Origin: Nocardia kruczakiae NBRC 101016
GTDB lineage: Bacteria; Actinomycetota; Actinomycetes; Mycobacteriales; Mycobacteriaceae
Length of the DNA: 64,000 nt
Reading direction: 5' to 3'
Assembly: GCF_001612965.1 (NCBI RefSeq)
Contig: NZ_BDBL01000030.1
Coordinates: 61,120 to 125,119 of the forward strand
Below the pieces are notes generated by a model. That model was not told where the DNA came from. It saw nothing but the letters and a program-made list of their open reading frames with translations, and searched no databases. The position numbers were made by a program, and so were the translations under genes. Below, one piece after another: positions 41,403 to 50,130 of this stretch. The first letter of the stretch is position 1, and every line of letters starts with the position of its first letter.

Positions 41403-41544
41403 CTCTACGGCCCCCTCGCCTGCGCTCGTCCGATATCGCGCACTGTACGTGCCCGATATGGCGAGTGCGTATCCGAGACGCGGAGGAGCACGGCGCATGG
41501 TGGTGAAACCTGCGGCGGTGCAGGGGCTTCGGTCCGCAGCGACG

Positions 41545-41859
41545 TCAGCTCGCGCGCGCCGACGTGTGCGACAACAGCGTGGCGACCAGTTCGTGGGCGT
41601 AGTCCGCGGTCACCGGGCCCGTTCCGAAGAGCGTGCGAATGTACATGGGCGCCAACAGGTGATCGAGGATGTCGAGAGCACTGAGCGCGCGGTCGCCGCG
41701 GGCGTGGGCCCGATCGAGCATGCCCTGGATCTGGCGGCCGCGTTCGGCGAGGAAGGCGTCGCGCGCGCGCAGGCCCGCGTCGCCCGCACTCGACAGCGCG
41801 ATCATCAGGCGCAGCACCGCCACTCCGTCGGGGCCGCTGAGGTCGTGGGCCTTTACGGT
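41545..41859 (-). pseudogene. TetR regulator, C-terminal domain remnant
   Basis: The open frame begins after a TGA at 41860-41862 and encodes KAHDLSGPDGVAVLRLMIAL followed by a helical C-terminal TetR ligand domain (FLAERGRQIQGMLDRAHARG, ALDILDHLLAPMYIRTLFG, YAHELVATLLS). The DNA-binding N-terminal part of about 80 residues is absent. A GTG at 41823 could start a 92-residue protein but no good ribosome-binding site is seen. A 15-bp palindrome sits beyond the breakpoint. Likely the remains of a divergent regulator of the gene at 41919. Confidence 0.6.
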
Positions 41860-41865
41860 TCAAAA

Positions 41866-41880
41866 GCAGCTGACAGCTGC
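41866..41880. promoter_or_regulatory. 15-bp perfect palindrome upstream of DinB-like gene
   Basis: GCAGCTG-A-CAGCTGC, perfect arms around one base, 39 bp before the start at 41919. It looks like a TetR-type operator and is next to a TetR remnant that lost its DNA-binding half, so the site may have lost its local regulator. Confidence 0.5.
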
Positions 41881-41918
41881 GTTAGATATTCCGCCACACG
41901 AATCCGCATGGAGTCGCC

Positions 41919-42512
41919 ATGACCACTCCCATCGACCACATCGACGCCGCCTTGGACGCGACCACGCGGATCGTCGCCGGTCTGCGCGCCGATCTGCTCG
42001 CGACGCCGTCGCTGTGCGCCGGCTGGGATCTGCGCTTCGAACTGAATCACCTGGTCGGCGGGATGCGGATCTTCGCCGCCGAACTCGCCGGAACCGAGGC
42101 GGAGCAGGATCATCACGACGAGTGGCTCGGCGGTGATCCACACGGGGCCTTCGCTACCGCCGCCGAACTCGATCGCGCGGCCTGGCATCGGCCGGATGCC
42201 CTGTCCGCGACCGTGCGGCTGGGATTCGGTGCGGTACCCGCGGCCCTGGCCGCACAGATCCATCGCACCGAAATCCTCGTTCACGGAATAGATCTCGCCG
42301 TCGTCGCGGGCCTGACGGATCGCATCGACGAACGGCAGAGCGCCGAATTGCTGGCCACCATGCGGGCGATGGACTTCGACATGTTCCGCCGGCCCGGGAT
42401 GTTCGCGGCGGCGGTCCCGGTCCCCGCGCAGGCGCCGCCGCATCGGCACCTGCTGGCCTTCCTCGGCCGCGACGTGCCCGACGTGTCGCTCAGCGTCGCA
42501 GCAGATCGGTGA
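41919..42512 (+). CDS. TIGR03086-like (DinB/mycothiol-dependent) metal-binding protein
   Basis: A 197-residue helical-bundle protein resembling TIGR03086 and maleylpyruvate isomerase N-terminal proteins of actinobacteria. The N-terminal pattern LATPSLCAGWDLRFELNHLVGG has the metal histidine (His in LNHLVGG) near residue 48, and HRTEILVHGIDLA near 120 gives two more. Some members use mycothiol. A CAGW segment replaces the usual PGW. The gene converges on the hydrolase at 42490 with a 23-bp overlap. Function unknown. Confidence 0.75.
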   Translation: MTTPIDHIDAALDATTRIVAGLRADLLATPSLCAGWDLRFELNHLVGGMRIFAAELAGTEAEQDHHDEWLGGDPHGAFATAAELDRAAWHRPDALSATVRLGFGAVPAALAAQIHRTEILVHGIDLAVVAGLTDRIDERQSAELLATMRAMDFDMFRRPGMFAAAVPVPAQAPPHRHLLAFLGRDVPDVSLSVAADR

Positions 42513-43371
42513 TCACGTCGACCACCGCGTCCGGTGCCTCCTCGGCCATGAAATGCCCCAGGGCGAGAGTGCGATGGTCGAGATCGGTGGCCCACTCGCG
42601 CCATACCTCGGCGGCGTCGTATCCGAGTGCGGCGCCCCAATCCTGCTGAATCACCGTGACCGGCATGGCGAGTCGCCGTCCGGCGGCGCGGTCGGCGCGA
42701 TCGTGGTCGAGATCGACGGTGGCCGAGGCGCGGTAGTCGGCGACGATCGAATCGACCGCATCGGCGCACGCACGCAGATACTCCGCGCGGACGTCATCGG
42801 GAATCGCCCCGGGGTGCAGGCACCAGGCGTCGAGGAAATGGCCGAAGAAGTCGTCGGCGCTCGCGCGGATCATGCGCTCGGGCAGCCCGGGCGGCTGGGC
42901 CATCAGATACAGGTGGAAGGCCACCGCGGCGGTGTGACCGTGCAGGACCTCCCACATGTCCGGCGTCGGCAGCACATCCAGCACCGCGAGGTGGGAGATC
43001 CGATCGGGACGGTCGAGTCCGGCGCGAATCGCGACCAGGGCGCCGCGGTCGTGGCCGGCCAGCGCGAACCGATCGAATCCGAAGTGGTCGGCCAGTGCGA
43101 TCACATCGGCGGCCATCGTGCGTTTGGCGTAGGTGCCGGGCTCGGCGGCGACCGGTTTGCCGCTGTCGCCGTATCCGCGCAGATCCGGGCACAACACCGT
43201 GTGCTCGCGGGCCAGCGCCGGGGCGACGTGGCGCCACATCAGATGCGTCTGCGGGAAGCCGTGCAACAGCACGATCGGAGTTCCGGAACCGGCGTGCGCC
43301 ACGGACAACGCGACATCCTCGGCGACCGGAACGCGGTCGTAGTCGAAACCCGGGACGGTGGGTGCGGACAT
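42490..43371 (-). CDS. Alpha/beta hydrolase, haloacetate-dehalogenase/epoxide-hydrolase-like
   Basis: A 293-residue hydrolase. HGFPQTHLMWR near residue 38 forms the oxyanion part, PDLRGYGDSGKP near 62 follows, the nucleophile is the aspartate of AGHDRGALVA near 104 (R next to D as in fluoroacetate dehalogenase), and the histidine lies in LALGHFMAEEAPD near 272. The aspartate nucleophile points to dehalogenation or epoxide opening rather than ester cleavage. Halide-site residues cannot be checked without alignment. It is divergent from the SARP-like regulator. Confidence 0.85.
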   Translation of the reverse strand: MSAPTVPGFDYDRVPVAEDVALSVAHAGSGTPIVLLHGFPQTHLMWRHVAPALAREHTVLCPDLRGYGDSGKPVAAEPGTYAKRTMAADVIALADHFGFDRFALAGHDRGALVAIRAGLDRPDRISHLAVLDVLPTPDMWEVLHGHTAAVAFHLYLMAQPPGLPERMIRASADDFFGHFLDAWCLHPGAIPDDVRAEYLRACADAVDSIVADYRASATVDLDHDRADRAAGRRLAMPVTVIQQDWGAALGYDAAEVWREWATDLDHRTLALGHFMAEEAPDAVVDVITDLLRR

Positions 43372-43440
43372 GCGGTGACGATCCCTTCTCTAGGCTGGTT
43401 CGGTGCGCAATCGATACTCGGCGGCGGGAATGAGCAACCG

Positions 43441-45366
43441 ATGAGTGCGCAGCTCACCGACCCCGACGCGGCACCCTCGGCCGGCGTCCTCGGCCCGGTG
43501 CGGGCCGTCGCCGCCGACGGGACGCCGCTGCCGTTGCACGGCCCTCGCCACGCCGAGGTGCTGGCTCGCCTGATCGCCGCCGGGGGACGGGTGGTGCCGG
43601 TGCCGGCGGTGGTGGGAGACCTGTGGGAGGAGCCGCCGCCGGGAGCGGTCGCCGCCGTGCGCACCTTCGTCGCCGCACTGCGCCGTGCCCTGGAACCCGG
43701 CCGCGCACCGCGCACCCCGTCCCGCGTGATCGTCACCGAGGGCACCGGATACCGGCTGATGGTGCCCCGCGACCACGTCGACGCCTGGTCCTTCGACGAT
43801 CTGGTCCGCGCGGCGGCGAATCAGGCCGGGCCCGCGCGGATGGAGACGCTGGAGACGGCCCTCGCGCTCTGGCGCGGAGAAGCCTACGGCGACTACCGGT
43901 GGGCGCGCGGAGAAGCGGCGAGACTCGGCGAACTCCGTTCGGCCGCAGTGGAAATGCTCGCGGAGGCACGGATCCGGCAGGGGCGCCCGGAACAGGCCGT
44001 CGCCGAACTCGAATCGCATCTGCACGCCCATCCCGCACGCGAACGGGCCTGGCTCCTGCAGGCGCGCGGGCTGTGGCAGGCCGGGCGGCGGGAGGACGCC
44101 CTGGCGGCACTGCGCCGGGCCCGCACCCGGCTCGGAGCGGAGGCCGGGCTCGATCCCAGCGCCGAACTGATCGCCCTCGAGCGCGAAATCCTCACCGCGG
44201 ATACGGCATTCGGCGAGCACCGATTGTGGCGTGAGACCGTCGCCGCCTCGGGTGCCCTCGGTCCCCGCAGCCGTCTCACCTCCTCCGCCGACCTGTTGCG
44301 CGGCCTGGCCCTCACCGACGCGACCGGTCTGATGACCGCTCAGGACCGCCGGGCGCGCGCGATCGACGACCTGTCCGTGATCGACGATCCCGAACTCACG
44401 GCCACCGCGCTGACCCGGATGGAGGTTCCCGGGGTCTGGTCGGTACTCGACGACCCGGCCCGGTCGGCGCGCGTGGCCGAGGCCGCCCGCACCACCCTCG
44501 AACGCTTGGACGCCGAGGCCGCGCCCGCGTTGCGCGCCCGGCTGCTCGCGCTGTTCGCCGTCGAAACCCGCGGCCGCCGTGGCACTTCCGGCGCCGAGGC
44601 CGCGCGCGCCGCCGAACGCATCGCTCGCGACCTGGGTGATCCGTCCGTGCTCGTGCTCGCTCTCGACGCCCGATTCCTGCAGTCCTTCCACGCCCCGGGC
44701 CGGTGGCCGATGCGGGCGCGGCTCGCACATGAGCTCATCACGGTGTCGAGCCGGCACGACCTGTCGACCTACCTGATCCTGGGACATCTCGTCGCGATGC
44801 AGGCCGCGGCCGCACTGGGCGACGTGGCCGCCGCCGACGAGCATGCCGCCGCGGCCGACCGGCTCGCGGTGCGTTACGAGCGTGACCTGGTCGGCGTGTT
44901 CACCACCTGGTACCGCGCGCTGCGCACGGTCCTCACCGACCGGCCGGAGCCGGAGGTGGCAGACGCCTACGAACGCGCACTCGCCACCCTCCCGGACTGC
45001 GGAATGCCCGGTGTGGCAGCCGGTCTCGCGCCGCTGACCCGCCTGTGCCTCGCGCTGCGGGCCGGCCGCGATCCGGCCGAATTCGACGGGGTCGACTTCG
45101 GGCCGAACGCCCCCTACGTCGCCGCGCTGCTCCGACCCGGGCGCGCTCACGAGCTGCTGCACGCGGCGCCGGCCCCGCCGCCGGACCACCTGGCCGAATT
45201 GCGTTGGGCGCTACTGGGAATCGCCGCCGACCGATCCGGGGACCGGGAGACCGCGCGCCATGTACACCGCACGCTGAGCCCGGCGCGCGGCGAACTGCTG
45301 GGGGCGGGAACCGGCATGCTGAGCCTCGGTCCGGCCGACGCGCTCCTGGATCGTTGGGCACTGTAA
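43441..45366 (+). CDS. SARP-like (BTAD) transcription regulator
   Basis: A 641-residue regulator. A winged helix-turn-helix (residues about 20-95, RVVPVPAVVGDLWEEPPPGA then VRTFVAALRRALEPG) is followed by the bacterial transcriptional activation domain (about 103-255, WSFDDLVRAA, ALALWRGEAYGDY, AEARIRQGRPEQAVAELESH). The rest is a TPR-like helical region with no P-loop, so it is not a full AfsR-type ATPase. It probably activates local genes such as the divergent hydrolase. No biosynthetic cluster is next to it. ATG at 43441 fits the domain start. Confidence 0.85.
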   Translation: MSAQLTDPDAAPSAGVLGPVRAVAADGTPLPLHGPRHAEVLARLIAAGGRVVPVPAVVGDLWEEPPPGAVAAVRTFVAALRRALEPGRAPRTPSRVIVTEGTGYRLMVPRDHVDAWSFDDLVRAAANQAGPARMETLETALALWRGEAYGDYRWARGEAARLGELRSAAVEMLAEARIRQGRPEQAVAELESHLHAHPARERAWLLQARGLWQAGRREDALAALRRARTRLGAEAGLDPSAELIALEREILTADTAFGEHRLWRETVAASGALGPRSRLTSSADLLRGLALTDATGLMTAQDRRARAIDDLSVIDDPELTATALTRMEVPGVWSVLDDPARSARVAEAARTTLERLDAEAAPALRARLLALFAVETRGRRGTSGAEAARAAERIARDLGDPSVLVLALDARFLQSFHAPGRWPMRARLAHELITVSSRHDLSTYLILGHLVAMQAAAALGDVAAADEHAAAADRLAVRYERDLVGVFTTWYRALRTVLTDRPEPEVADAYERALATLPDCGMPGVAAGLAPLTRLCLALRAGRDPAEFDGVDFGPNAPYVAALLRPGRAHELLHAAPAPPPDHLAELRWALLGIAADRSGDRETARHVHRTLSPARGELLGAGTGMLSLGPADALLDRWAL

Positions 45367-45370
45367 CGAA

Positions 45371-45398
45371 ACATCCGGCGGTCCGATCCCTCGGATGT
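45371..45398. terminator. Hairpin after SARP-like gene
   Basis: ACATCCG (45371-45377) and CGGATGT (45392-45398) form a 7-bp stem with a 14-base loop, five bases after the stop codon. It overlaps the GTG start of the small frame at 45397, which makes that gene less certain. Confidence 0.4.
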
Positions 45399-45624
45399 GA
45401 GCATCAACGGCCTCTCGGCCGCCCAGCAGCGCGCCGCGTTGCGCCGCCTCGTGGTGGCCTACGGTGAACTGAACACCATCGTCGAACTCGCCGCGGCCGA
45501 GGCCTCTCCGGATCTGCGCGAACATGCCGAAATCGCGCGGGACATGCTCGGCGCCCTGGTCACGGAGGTGGCGCAGCCCTCCCGTGACCGCCGATGCTAT
45601 CTGCCATTGACAAATGGCACATAG
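45397..45624 (+). CDS. Small hypothetical protein
   Basis: A 75-residue helical protein (AAQQRAALRRLVVAYGELNTIVELAAAEASPDLREHAEIARDML in parts), Glu/Ala/Arg-rich with good codon use, so probably expressed. The GTG start falls in a hairpin and has no strong ribosome-binding site. Its last codons overlap an inverted repeat and a TTGACA box of the following operon. I recognise no family. Confidence 0.45.
   Translation: MSINGLSAAQQRAALRRLVVAYGELNTIVELAAAEASPDLREHAEIARDMLGALVTEVAQPSRDRRCYLPLTNGT
45602..45619. promoter_or_regulatory. Operator/promoter before mymA-like operon
   Basis: TGCCATT-GACA-AATGGCA is an 18-bp inverted repeat, 24 bp before the hydrolase start, and contains a TTGACA -35 box at 45607-45612. 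An operator overlapping the -35 box would give direct repression. No clear -10 is visible and the distance to the start codon is short, so the transcript may be nearly leaderless. Confidence 0.5.
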
Positions 45625-45642
45625 GTAGCTGATGCTCGGTAC

Positions 45643-46662
45643 ATGGAGACGAGAAGGTCAACGGAGACCTCGCCGTCGGCCACCGCACCGGTCCCGTCGT
45701 CACCGTCGCTGCGTGCGCGGCTGGCGCTGACCGCGGGACGGTACGGGATACGGCCGATCAACTGCCTGCTGCCGGCGAATCCGCTCGGCATCGCCGCCGC
45801 CCGTGGGCTGGTCGCGTCGATCATGGCGCTCTGCGGACCGGTGTTACCGGGAACCCGTGTGACACAAGTCCGTTCGGGCTCGCTGCGCGGAGAATGGGTG
45901 CGCGCGCCCGGAGTCGGCCACGGCGATCGAGCCCTGTACTACGTGCACGGCAGCGGCTATGTCATCTGTTCGGCGCGCACCCACCGCGGCCTGGCATCGC
46001 GGCTGTCGCGCGCTACCGGACTTCCGGTCTTCGTCGTCGACTACCGGCTCGCGCCCGAACACCCCTTTCCCGCCGCGGCCGACGATGTGGCCGAGGGCTA
46101 CCGCTGGCTGCTGGCCCACGGCTACCGAGCCACGGACCTGGTGATCGGCGGTGACTCGGCCGGCGGACATCTGTGCATGGACCTGCTACTCGACAATGCG
46201 CGCACCGGACGCGCGCAGCCGGCCGGCGCGGTGCTGTTCTCGCCGCTGATCGATCTGACCTTCGAACTGGCCCGCACCTGTGAACGCCGGGCCGCCGAAG
46301 CCATGGCCTCCGCGCGTACCGGCCACGCCGCGGTGCGGTTGTACACCGGCGACGAACCCGGCGATTCGCCACGGCTACGGCTGCGCATCCCGCCCGGAAC
46401 CGCGTTGCCGCCGTTGTTCGTTCAGGTGAGCGGCGCGGAAATGCTCGCCGACGACGCCCACCACCTCCGCGATCTCGCCCGTGCCGCCGGCGTGCCGTGC
46501 GAACTGGAGGTGTGGCCCGGCCAGATCCACGTCTTCCAGGCGTTGCCGCTGGCCGTACCGGAGGCCGGCGTCGCACTGCGCCGCGCGGCCAGCTTCATCA
46601 CCGGTGTGCTCGCGCGACCCCGTGCGGCACAACCGGTACCGAGCGCCCGAGAGGCGGGATAG
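45643..46662 (+). CDS. HSL-family hydrolase, LipR-like
   Basis: A 339-residue esterase/lipase. The oxyanion motif is YYVHGSGYVICS near residue 103 (HGSG in place of HGGG), the nucleophile is in GGDSAGGHL near 170, the acid in VSGAEMLADDA near 265 and the histidine in GQIHVFQ near 300. Gene order (hydrolase, SDR, then a Baeyer-Villiger monooxygenase) recalls lipR-sadH-mymA of Mycobacterium tuberculosis, an operon linked to fatty-acid or cell-envelope modification. It leads the operon; the SDR follows 2 bp downstream. Confidence 0.87.
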   Translation: METRRSTETSPSATAPVPSSPSLRARLALTAGRYGIRPINCLLPANPLGIAAARGLVASIMALCGPVLPGTRVTQVRSGSLRGEWVRAPGVGHGDRALYYVHGSGYVICSARTHRGLASRLSRATGLPVFVVDYRLAPEHPFPAAADDVAEGYRWLLAHGYRATDLVIGGDSAGGHLCMDLLLDNARTGRAQPAGAVLFSPLIDLTFELARTCERRAAEAMASARTGHAAVRLYTGDEPGDSPRLRLRIPPGTALPPLFVQVSGAEMLADDAHHLRDLARAAGVPCELEVWPGQIHVFQALPLAVPEAGVALRRAASFITGVLARPRAAQPVPSAREAG

Positions 46663-46664
46663 CG

Positions 46665-47585
46665 ATGTGGAACGTGGATGCGATGGCCGGGGCGAATGCG
46701 GCGCTACGGTCGGTGATCGGCGGTGGTGACCGCACCTACGGAGCGAAGGCCGTCGTCACCGGCGCCGGCAGCGGCATCGGGCGCGCCTTCGCGCTGGAGC
46801 TGGCCCGCCGCGGGGGAGAGGTGGTCTGTGCCGATATCGACCTCGGCCGCGCCGAGGAGACGGTCGCGCTCATCGATCGGACGCACGGCCGCCGCGCGCA
46901 CGCCGTCCGCTGCGATGTGGCCCAGCGCGCGGAGGTGGAATCGCTGGCGCGCCACAGTGTCTCGCTCTTCCACGGGCCGCCGACCCTGGTGATCAACAAC
47001 GCCGGTGTCGGCATCGGCGGAAAGCCGGTGGGCGACATCGGCTTCGAGGACTGGCAGTGGGCGCTGGGCATCAACCTGTGGGGCGTGGTCCACGGCTGCG
47101 AACTGTTCGTGCCGCAGCTGCGCCGCGCCGGCCGCGGTGGCATCATCAACGTGGCCTCGGCGGCCGGATTCGCCGCCGCACCCGCGATGGCCCCCTACAA
47201 CGTCTCCAAGGCGGCCGTGGTGTCGCTGTCGGAAACCCTCGCCGCCGAACTGTCCGGCACCGGCGTGGCCGTGACGGTGCTGTGCCCGACCTTCGTGCGC
47301 ACCAACGTCGCCCGCGACGGACGTATCACCGCCGGATCGGCCCGGCTGGCCACCGAACTGATGCGCTGGACCGGCTTTTCGCCCGATCACGTCGCGCGCA
47401 TCACCCTCGACGCCCACGAGCGCGGCCGCCTGCATGTGCTGCCGCAGCTGGACGCAGTGGTCGTCTGGCATCTCAAACGACATTTCCCGGCCACCTACAC
47501 CCGCGCCCTCGGCGTGCTGAACCGGGTTCTGCCGCGCGACGATTCGGCTCCGGCACCGGCCGGCAACGAGAAGACAGGAGTCTGA
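46665..47585 (+). CDS. SDR oxidoreductase, SadH-like
   Basis: A 306-residue SDR. AVVTGAGSGIGRAFA near residue 30 is the cofactor motif, INNAGVGIGG near 107 and the active site APYNVSKAAVV (Tyr-x3-Lys) near 178. The C-terminal part is longer than usual (40 residues after the fold, HLKRHFPATYTRALGVLNRV), as in the SadH/ActIII group of mycobacteria. Together with the hydrolase it could feed a ketone to the monooxygenase two genes on. The diiron gene starts 1 bp after its stop. Confidence 0.87.
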   Translation: MWNVDAMAGANAALRSVIGGGDRTYGAKAVVTGAGSGIGRAFALELARRGGEVVCADIDLGRAEETVALIDRTHGRRAHAVRCDVAQRAEVESLARHSVSLFHGPPTLVINNAGVGIGGKPVGDIGFEDWQWALGINLWGVVHGCELFVPQLRRAGRGGIINVASAAGFAAAPAMAPYNVSKAAVVSLSETLAAELSGTGVAVTVLCPTFVRTNVARDGRITAGSARLATELMRWTGFSPDHVARITLDAHERGRLHVLPQLDAVVVWHLKRHFPATYTRALGVLNRVLPRDDSAPAPAGNEKTGV

Positions 47586-47586
47586 C

Positions 47587-48507
47587 ATGCCCTTCGACTT
47601 CGACGATATGCTGGCCAAGATCAAGTCCCGGCAGTGGGCGCTGGCCGATATCGACTGGGACGCACCGGGCGCGGAACTGATCGAGCCCGACCTGCACGCC
47701 AAGCTGACGCCGTTCATGGCGGATCTGATGTGGATCGAGAACGTCGGTGCGCGGGGCTTCGCGGCGATGGCGAAGAAGGCCCCGACGCAGACGCTGCGCG
47801 AGATCTACCGGTACTTCCACGCCGAGGAACAACGCCACGCCAACGCCGAACTGGCCCTGATGCGGCGCTGGGGCATGCTCGACGGCGACGAGATCCCCGA
47901 ACCGAACATCAACGTCAAGCTGGTCATCGACTTCCTCGACAAATACGCCGACGGCATGTCGCTGTCGTTTCTGGGCACGGTGATTCCGATGCTGGAGGTG
48001 GCCCTCGACGGTGCGCTGATCAAATTCGTCACCGACGAGATCGCCGATCCGGTCGCCCAGGAGGTGTTCCGCAAGATCAACTCCGACGAATCCCGGCATC
48101 TGGCCACCGATTACGCGGTGATGGAACTGCTCGGGCACTCCACCGCCCGAAAACTGGCGATCGACCTGGTCGGCGGCTGGGCGAAGCCGTCGCTGATGAT
48201 CGGTGTGCTCAGCTATGTGCCGCTGCTGAACAAGATGCGCGACAACATCGTCGCGATGGGCGTCGACGAGGACAAACTGTATGCCGCGATGCGCCGGTTC
48301 AAGGCGGTCGGGGAGCGCACACCCGTGGTGAACCGGGTGCCGATGTACCGGATCGTCAAGATGCACAGCGATTGGGTGGTCAACCGCGACCACCCCTACC
48401 ACCTGCTGGCCGACGTGCTGGTGAAGGTGACCGCCCGCATTCCCGACCGGGTGCTGCCCGCGCAGCCGACCTGGTCGAAGGAACTGACCTACGAGCCGGT
48501 CGCATGA
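47587..48507 (+). CDS. Ferritin-like diiron protein
   Basis: A 306-residue helical-bundle protein with two E-x2-H-type metal motifs, YFHAEEQRHANAE near residue 82 and INSDESRHLATD near 164, with further glutamates at WIENVGARGF near 54 and VIPMLEVALDG near 139. This is the four-helix diiron fold of ferritin-like oxidases. It could be a hydroxylase, desaturase or oxidase acting with the adjoining monooxygenase. The M. tuberculosis mymA operon has no such gene to my knowledge. Its stop overlaps the next start (ATGA). Confidence 0.78.
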   Translation: MPFDFDDMLAKIKSRQWALADIDWDAPGAELIEPDLHAKLTPFMADLMWIENVGARGFAAMAKKAPTQTLREIYRYFHAEEQRHANAELALMRRWGMLDGDEIPEPNINVKLVIDFLDKYADGMSLSFLGTVIPMLEVALDGALIKFVTDEIADPVAQEVFRKINSDESRHLATDYAVMELLGHSTARKLAIDLVGGWAKPSLMIGVLSYVPLLNKMRDNIVAMGVDEDKLYAAMRRFKAVGERTPVVNRVPMYRIVKMHSDWVVNRDHPYHLLADVLVKVTARIPDRVLPAQPTWSKELTYEPVA

Positions 48508-50030
48508 ATGCGGGCCGATACACCGTGTTGGACGTCGCGATCGTCGGAGCCGGATTCGCCGGAATCGGGGCCGCGATCCGGTTGCGGCAGCGCGGAATCA
48601 CGAATATCGCGCTCTTCGAACGAGACCGGCGCGTGGGCGGCACCTGGCGCGACAACACCTATCCGGGCGCGGCGTGCGACATTCCGTCGCGCCTGTACTC
48701 CTACAGTTTCGCACCGAATCCGGATTGGTCGCAGACCTACTCCGGCAGTGCGGAAATCCTCGGCTACATCGATGCGATGGTCGAGAAGTTCGCGCTCGGT
48801 GATTCGATTCGCTTCGGGCACACCGTAACCGGACTGGCCTATGACGAGGCGGCGGGGGAATGGGAGATCGTGTTCGACGCCGGCCGCGCACCGGTGCGGG
48901 CCCGCTCGGTGGTGGTCGCGTCCGGACCGCTGGCCGACGCGAGCCTGCCGGACATCCCGGGGCGCGACAGCTACGAGGGCCATATGATCCACTCCGCCCG
49001 CTGGGATCACGACTACGACTTCACCGGCAAGAAGGTGGCGGTGGTCGGCACCGGCGCCAGTGCGGTGCAGATCGTCCCCGAACTGGTCGAGCGGGCCGGG
49101 TCGGTGAAGGTCTTCCAGCGCACCCCGGGCTGGGTCCTGCCGCGGATCAACCGGCACACCACCGGCCTGACCCGGCAGCTGTACCGGCAGCTGCCGCTCA
49201 CCCAGCAGCTCGCCCGGCAGGCCTGGTTCTGGGGCCATGAATCGGTGGCGCTGGGCGTGGTGTGGAATACGCCGCTCACCCGGATCGTGGAGTCGGTGGC
49301 ACTGGCCCATCTGCACAGCCAGGTCCGTGATCCGTGGTTGCGGCGGCAGCTGACGCCCGATTTCCGGGCCGGATGCAAGCGGCTGCTGATGAGCAGCGAT
49401 TACTATCCGGCGCTGCAGCGCGACAACTGCACGCTGGTCACCTGGCCGATCGCGGGAATGTCGCCGGCGGGAATCCGCACCGCCGAGGGGATCGAGCACC
49501 GGTTCGACTGCATCGTGTTCGCCACCGGTTTCGAGGTGTCCAAAGCGGGTGCGCCGATCCCGATCACCGGCCGGGGCGGGCGCGTGCTCGACGACGAATG
49601 GCGCAGGGGCGCATACGCGTACAAGAGTGTGACCGTCGCCGGTTATCCGAATCTGTTCTTCACGTTCGGACCCAATTCCGGCCCCGGGCACAATTCGGCG
49701 CTGGTGTACATGGAGGCGCAGATCGACTATCTGGCCGCGGCGATCGGCATGCTGCTCGAGCGGAATCTGCATTCGCTCGAGGTGCGCCGCGACCGCCAGG
49801 ACCGCTACAACCACCGCCTGCAGCGCAGGCTGCGGGCGACCACCTGGAATTCCGGCTGCCGCAGCTGGTATCTGACCGAGGACGGGTTCAACGCGACCAT
49901 GTTCCCGGGCTTCGGCAGTCAGTTCACCGGTCAGCTCGCCACCCTCGATCCGCGCGACTACGTGCTGATCCCCGGGCGGGGCGGCGGGCGCGCGCCTGTC
50001 GCCGATCGGGCGGTGACCTCGTTGGGCTAA
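48504..50030 (+). CDS. Baeyer-Villiger-type flavin monooxygenase (MymA-like)
   Basis: A 508-residue FAD/NADPH monooxygenase that converts ketones to esters with O2. FAD site VAIVGAGFAGIGAAIRL at residues 10-26; fingerprint YEGHMIHSARWDHD near 155, matching FxGxxxHxxxW with Tyr for Phe; NADPH site VAVVGTGASAVQIVPEL near 177. GGTWRDNTYPGAACDIPS near 44 is typical of the class. ATG in an overlap with the diiron gene. It is the operon's last catalytic member; esters it makes may be split by the HSL-type hydrolase at 45643. Confidence 0.9.
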   Translation: MNAGRYTVLDVAIVGAGFAGIGAAIRLRQRGITNIALFERDRRVGGTWRDNTYPGAACDIPSRLYSYSFAPNPDWSQTYSGSAEILGYIDAMVEKFALGDSIRFGHTVTGLAYDEAAGEWEIVFDAGRAPVRARSVVVASGPLADASLPDIPGRDSYEGHMIHSARWDHDYDFTGKKVAVVGTGASAVQIVPELVERAGSVKVFQRTPGWVLPRINRHTTGLTRQLYRQLPLTQQLARQAWFWGHESVALGVVWNTPLTRIVESVALAHLHSQVRDPWLRRQLTPDFRAGCKRLLMSSDYYPALQRDNCTLVTWPIAGMSPAGIRTAEGIEHRFDCIVFATGFEVSKAGAPIPITGRGGRVLDDEWRRGAYAYKSVTVAGYPNLFFTFGPNSGPGHNSALVYMEAQIDYLAAAIGMLLERNLHSLEVRRDRQDRYNHRLQRRLRATTWNSGCRSWYLTEDGFNATMFPGFGSQFTGQLATLDPRDYVLIPGRGGGRAPVADRAVTSLG

Positions 50031-50130
50031 TGTCGACACGATGCGTCGCGCCCGGGCCGCTCACCCGGGCCGGGGGGCGGGTGCGACGCGGGTCGGCGTC
50101 CGGCACGAGGAAAGGGTGGGCGAGAACGGG

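Noticed and set aside
43441..45366. SARP-like regulator as sign of a secondary-metabolite cluster
   Set aside because: No polyketide, peptide-synthetase or other scaffold-forming genes are in the window.
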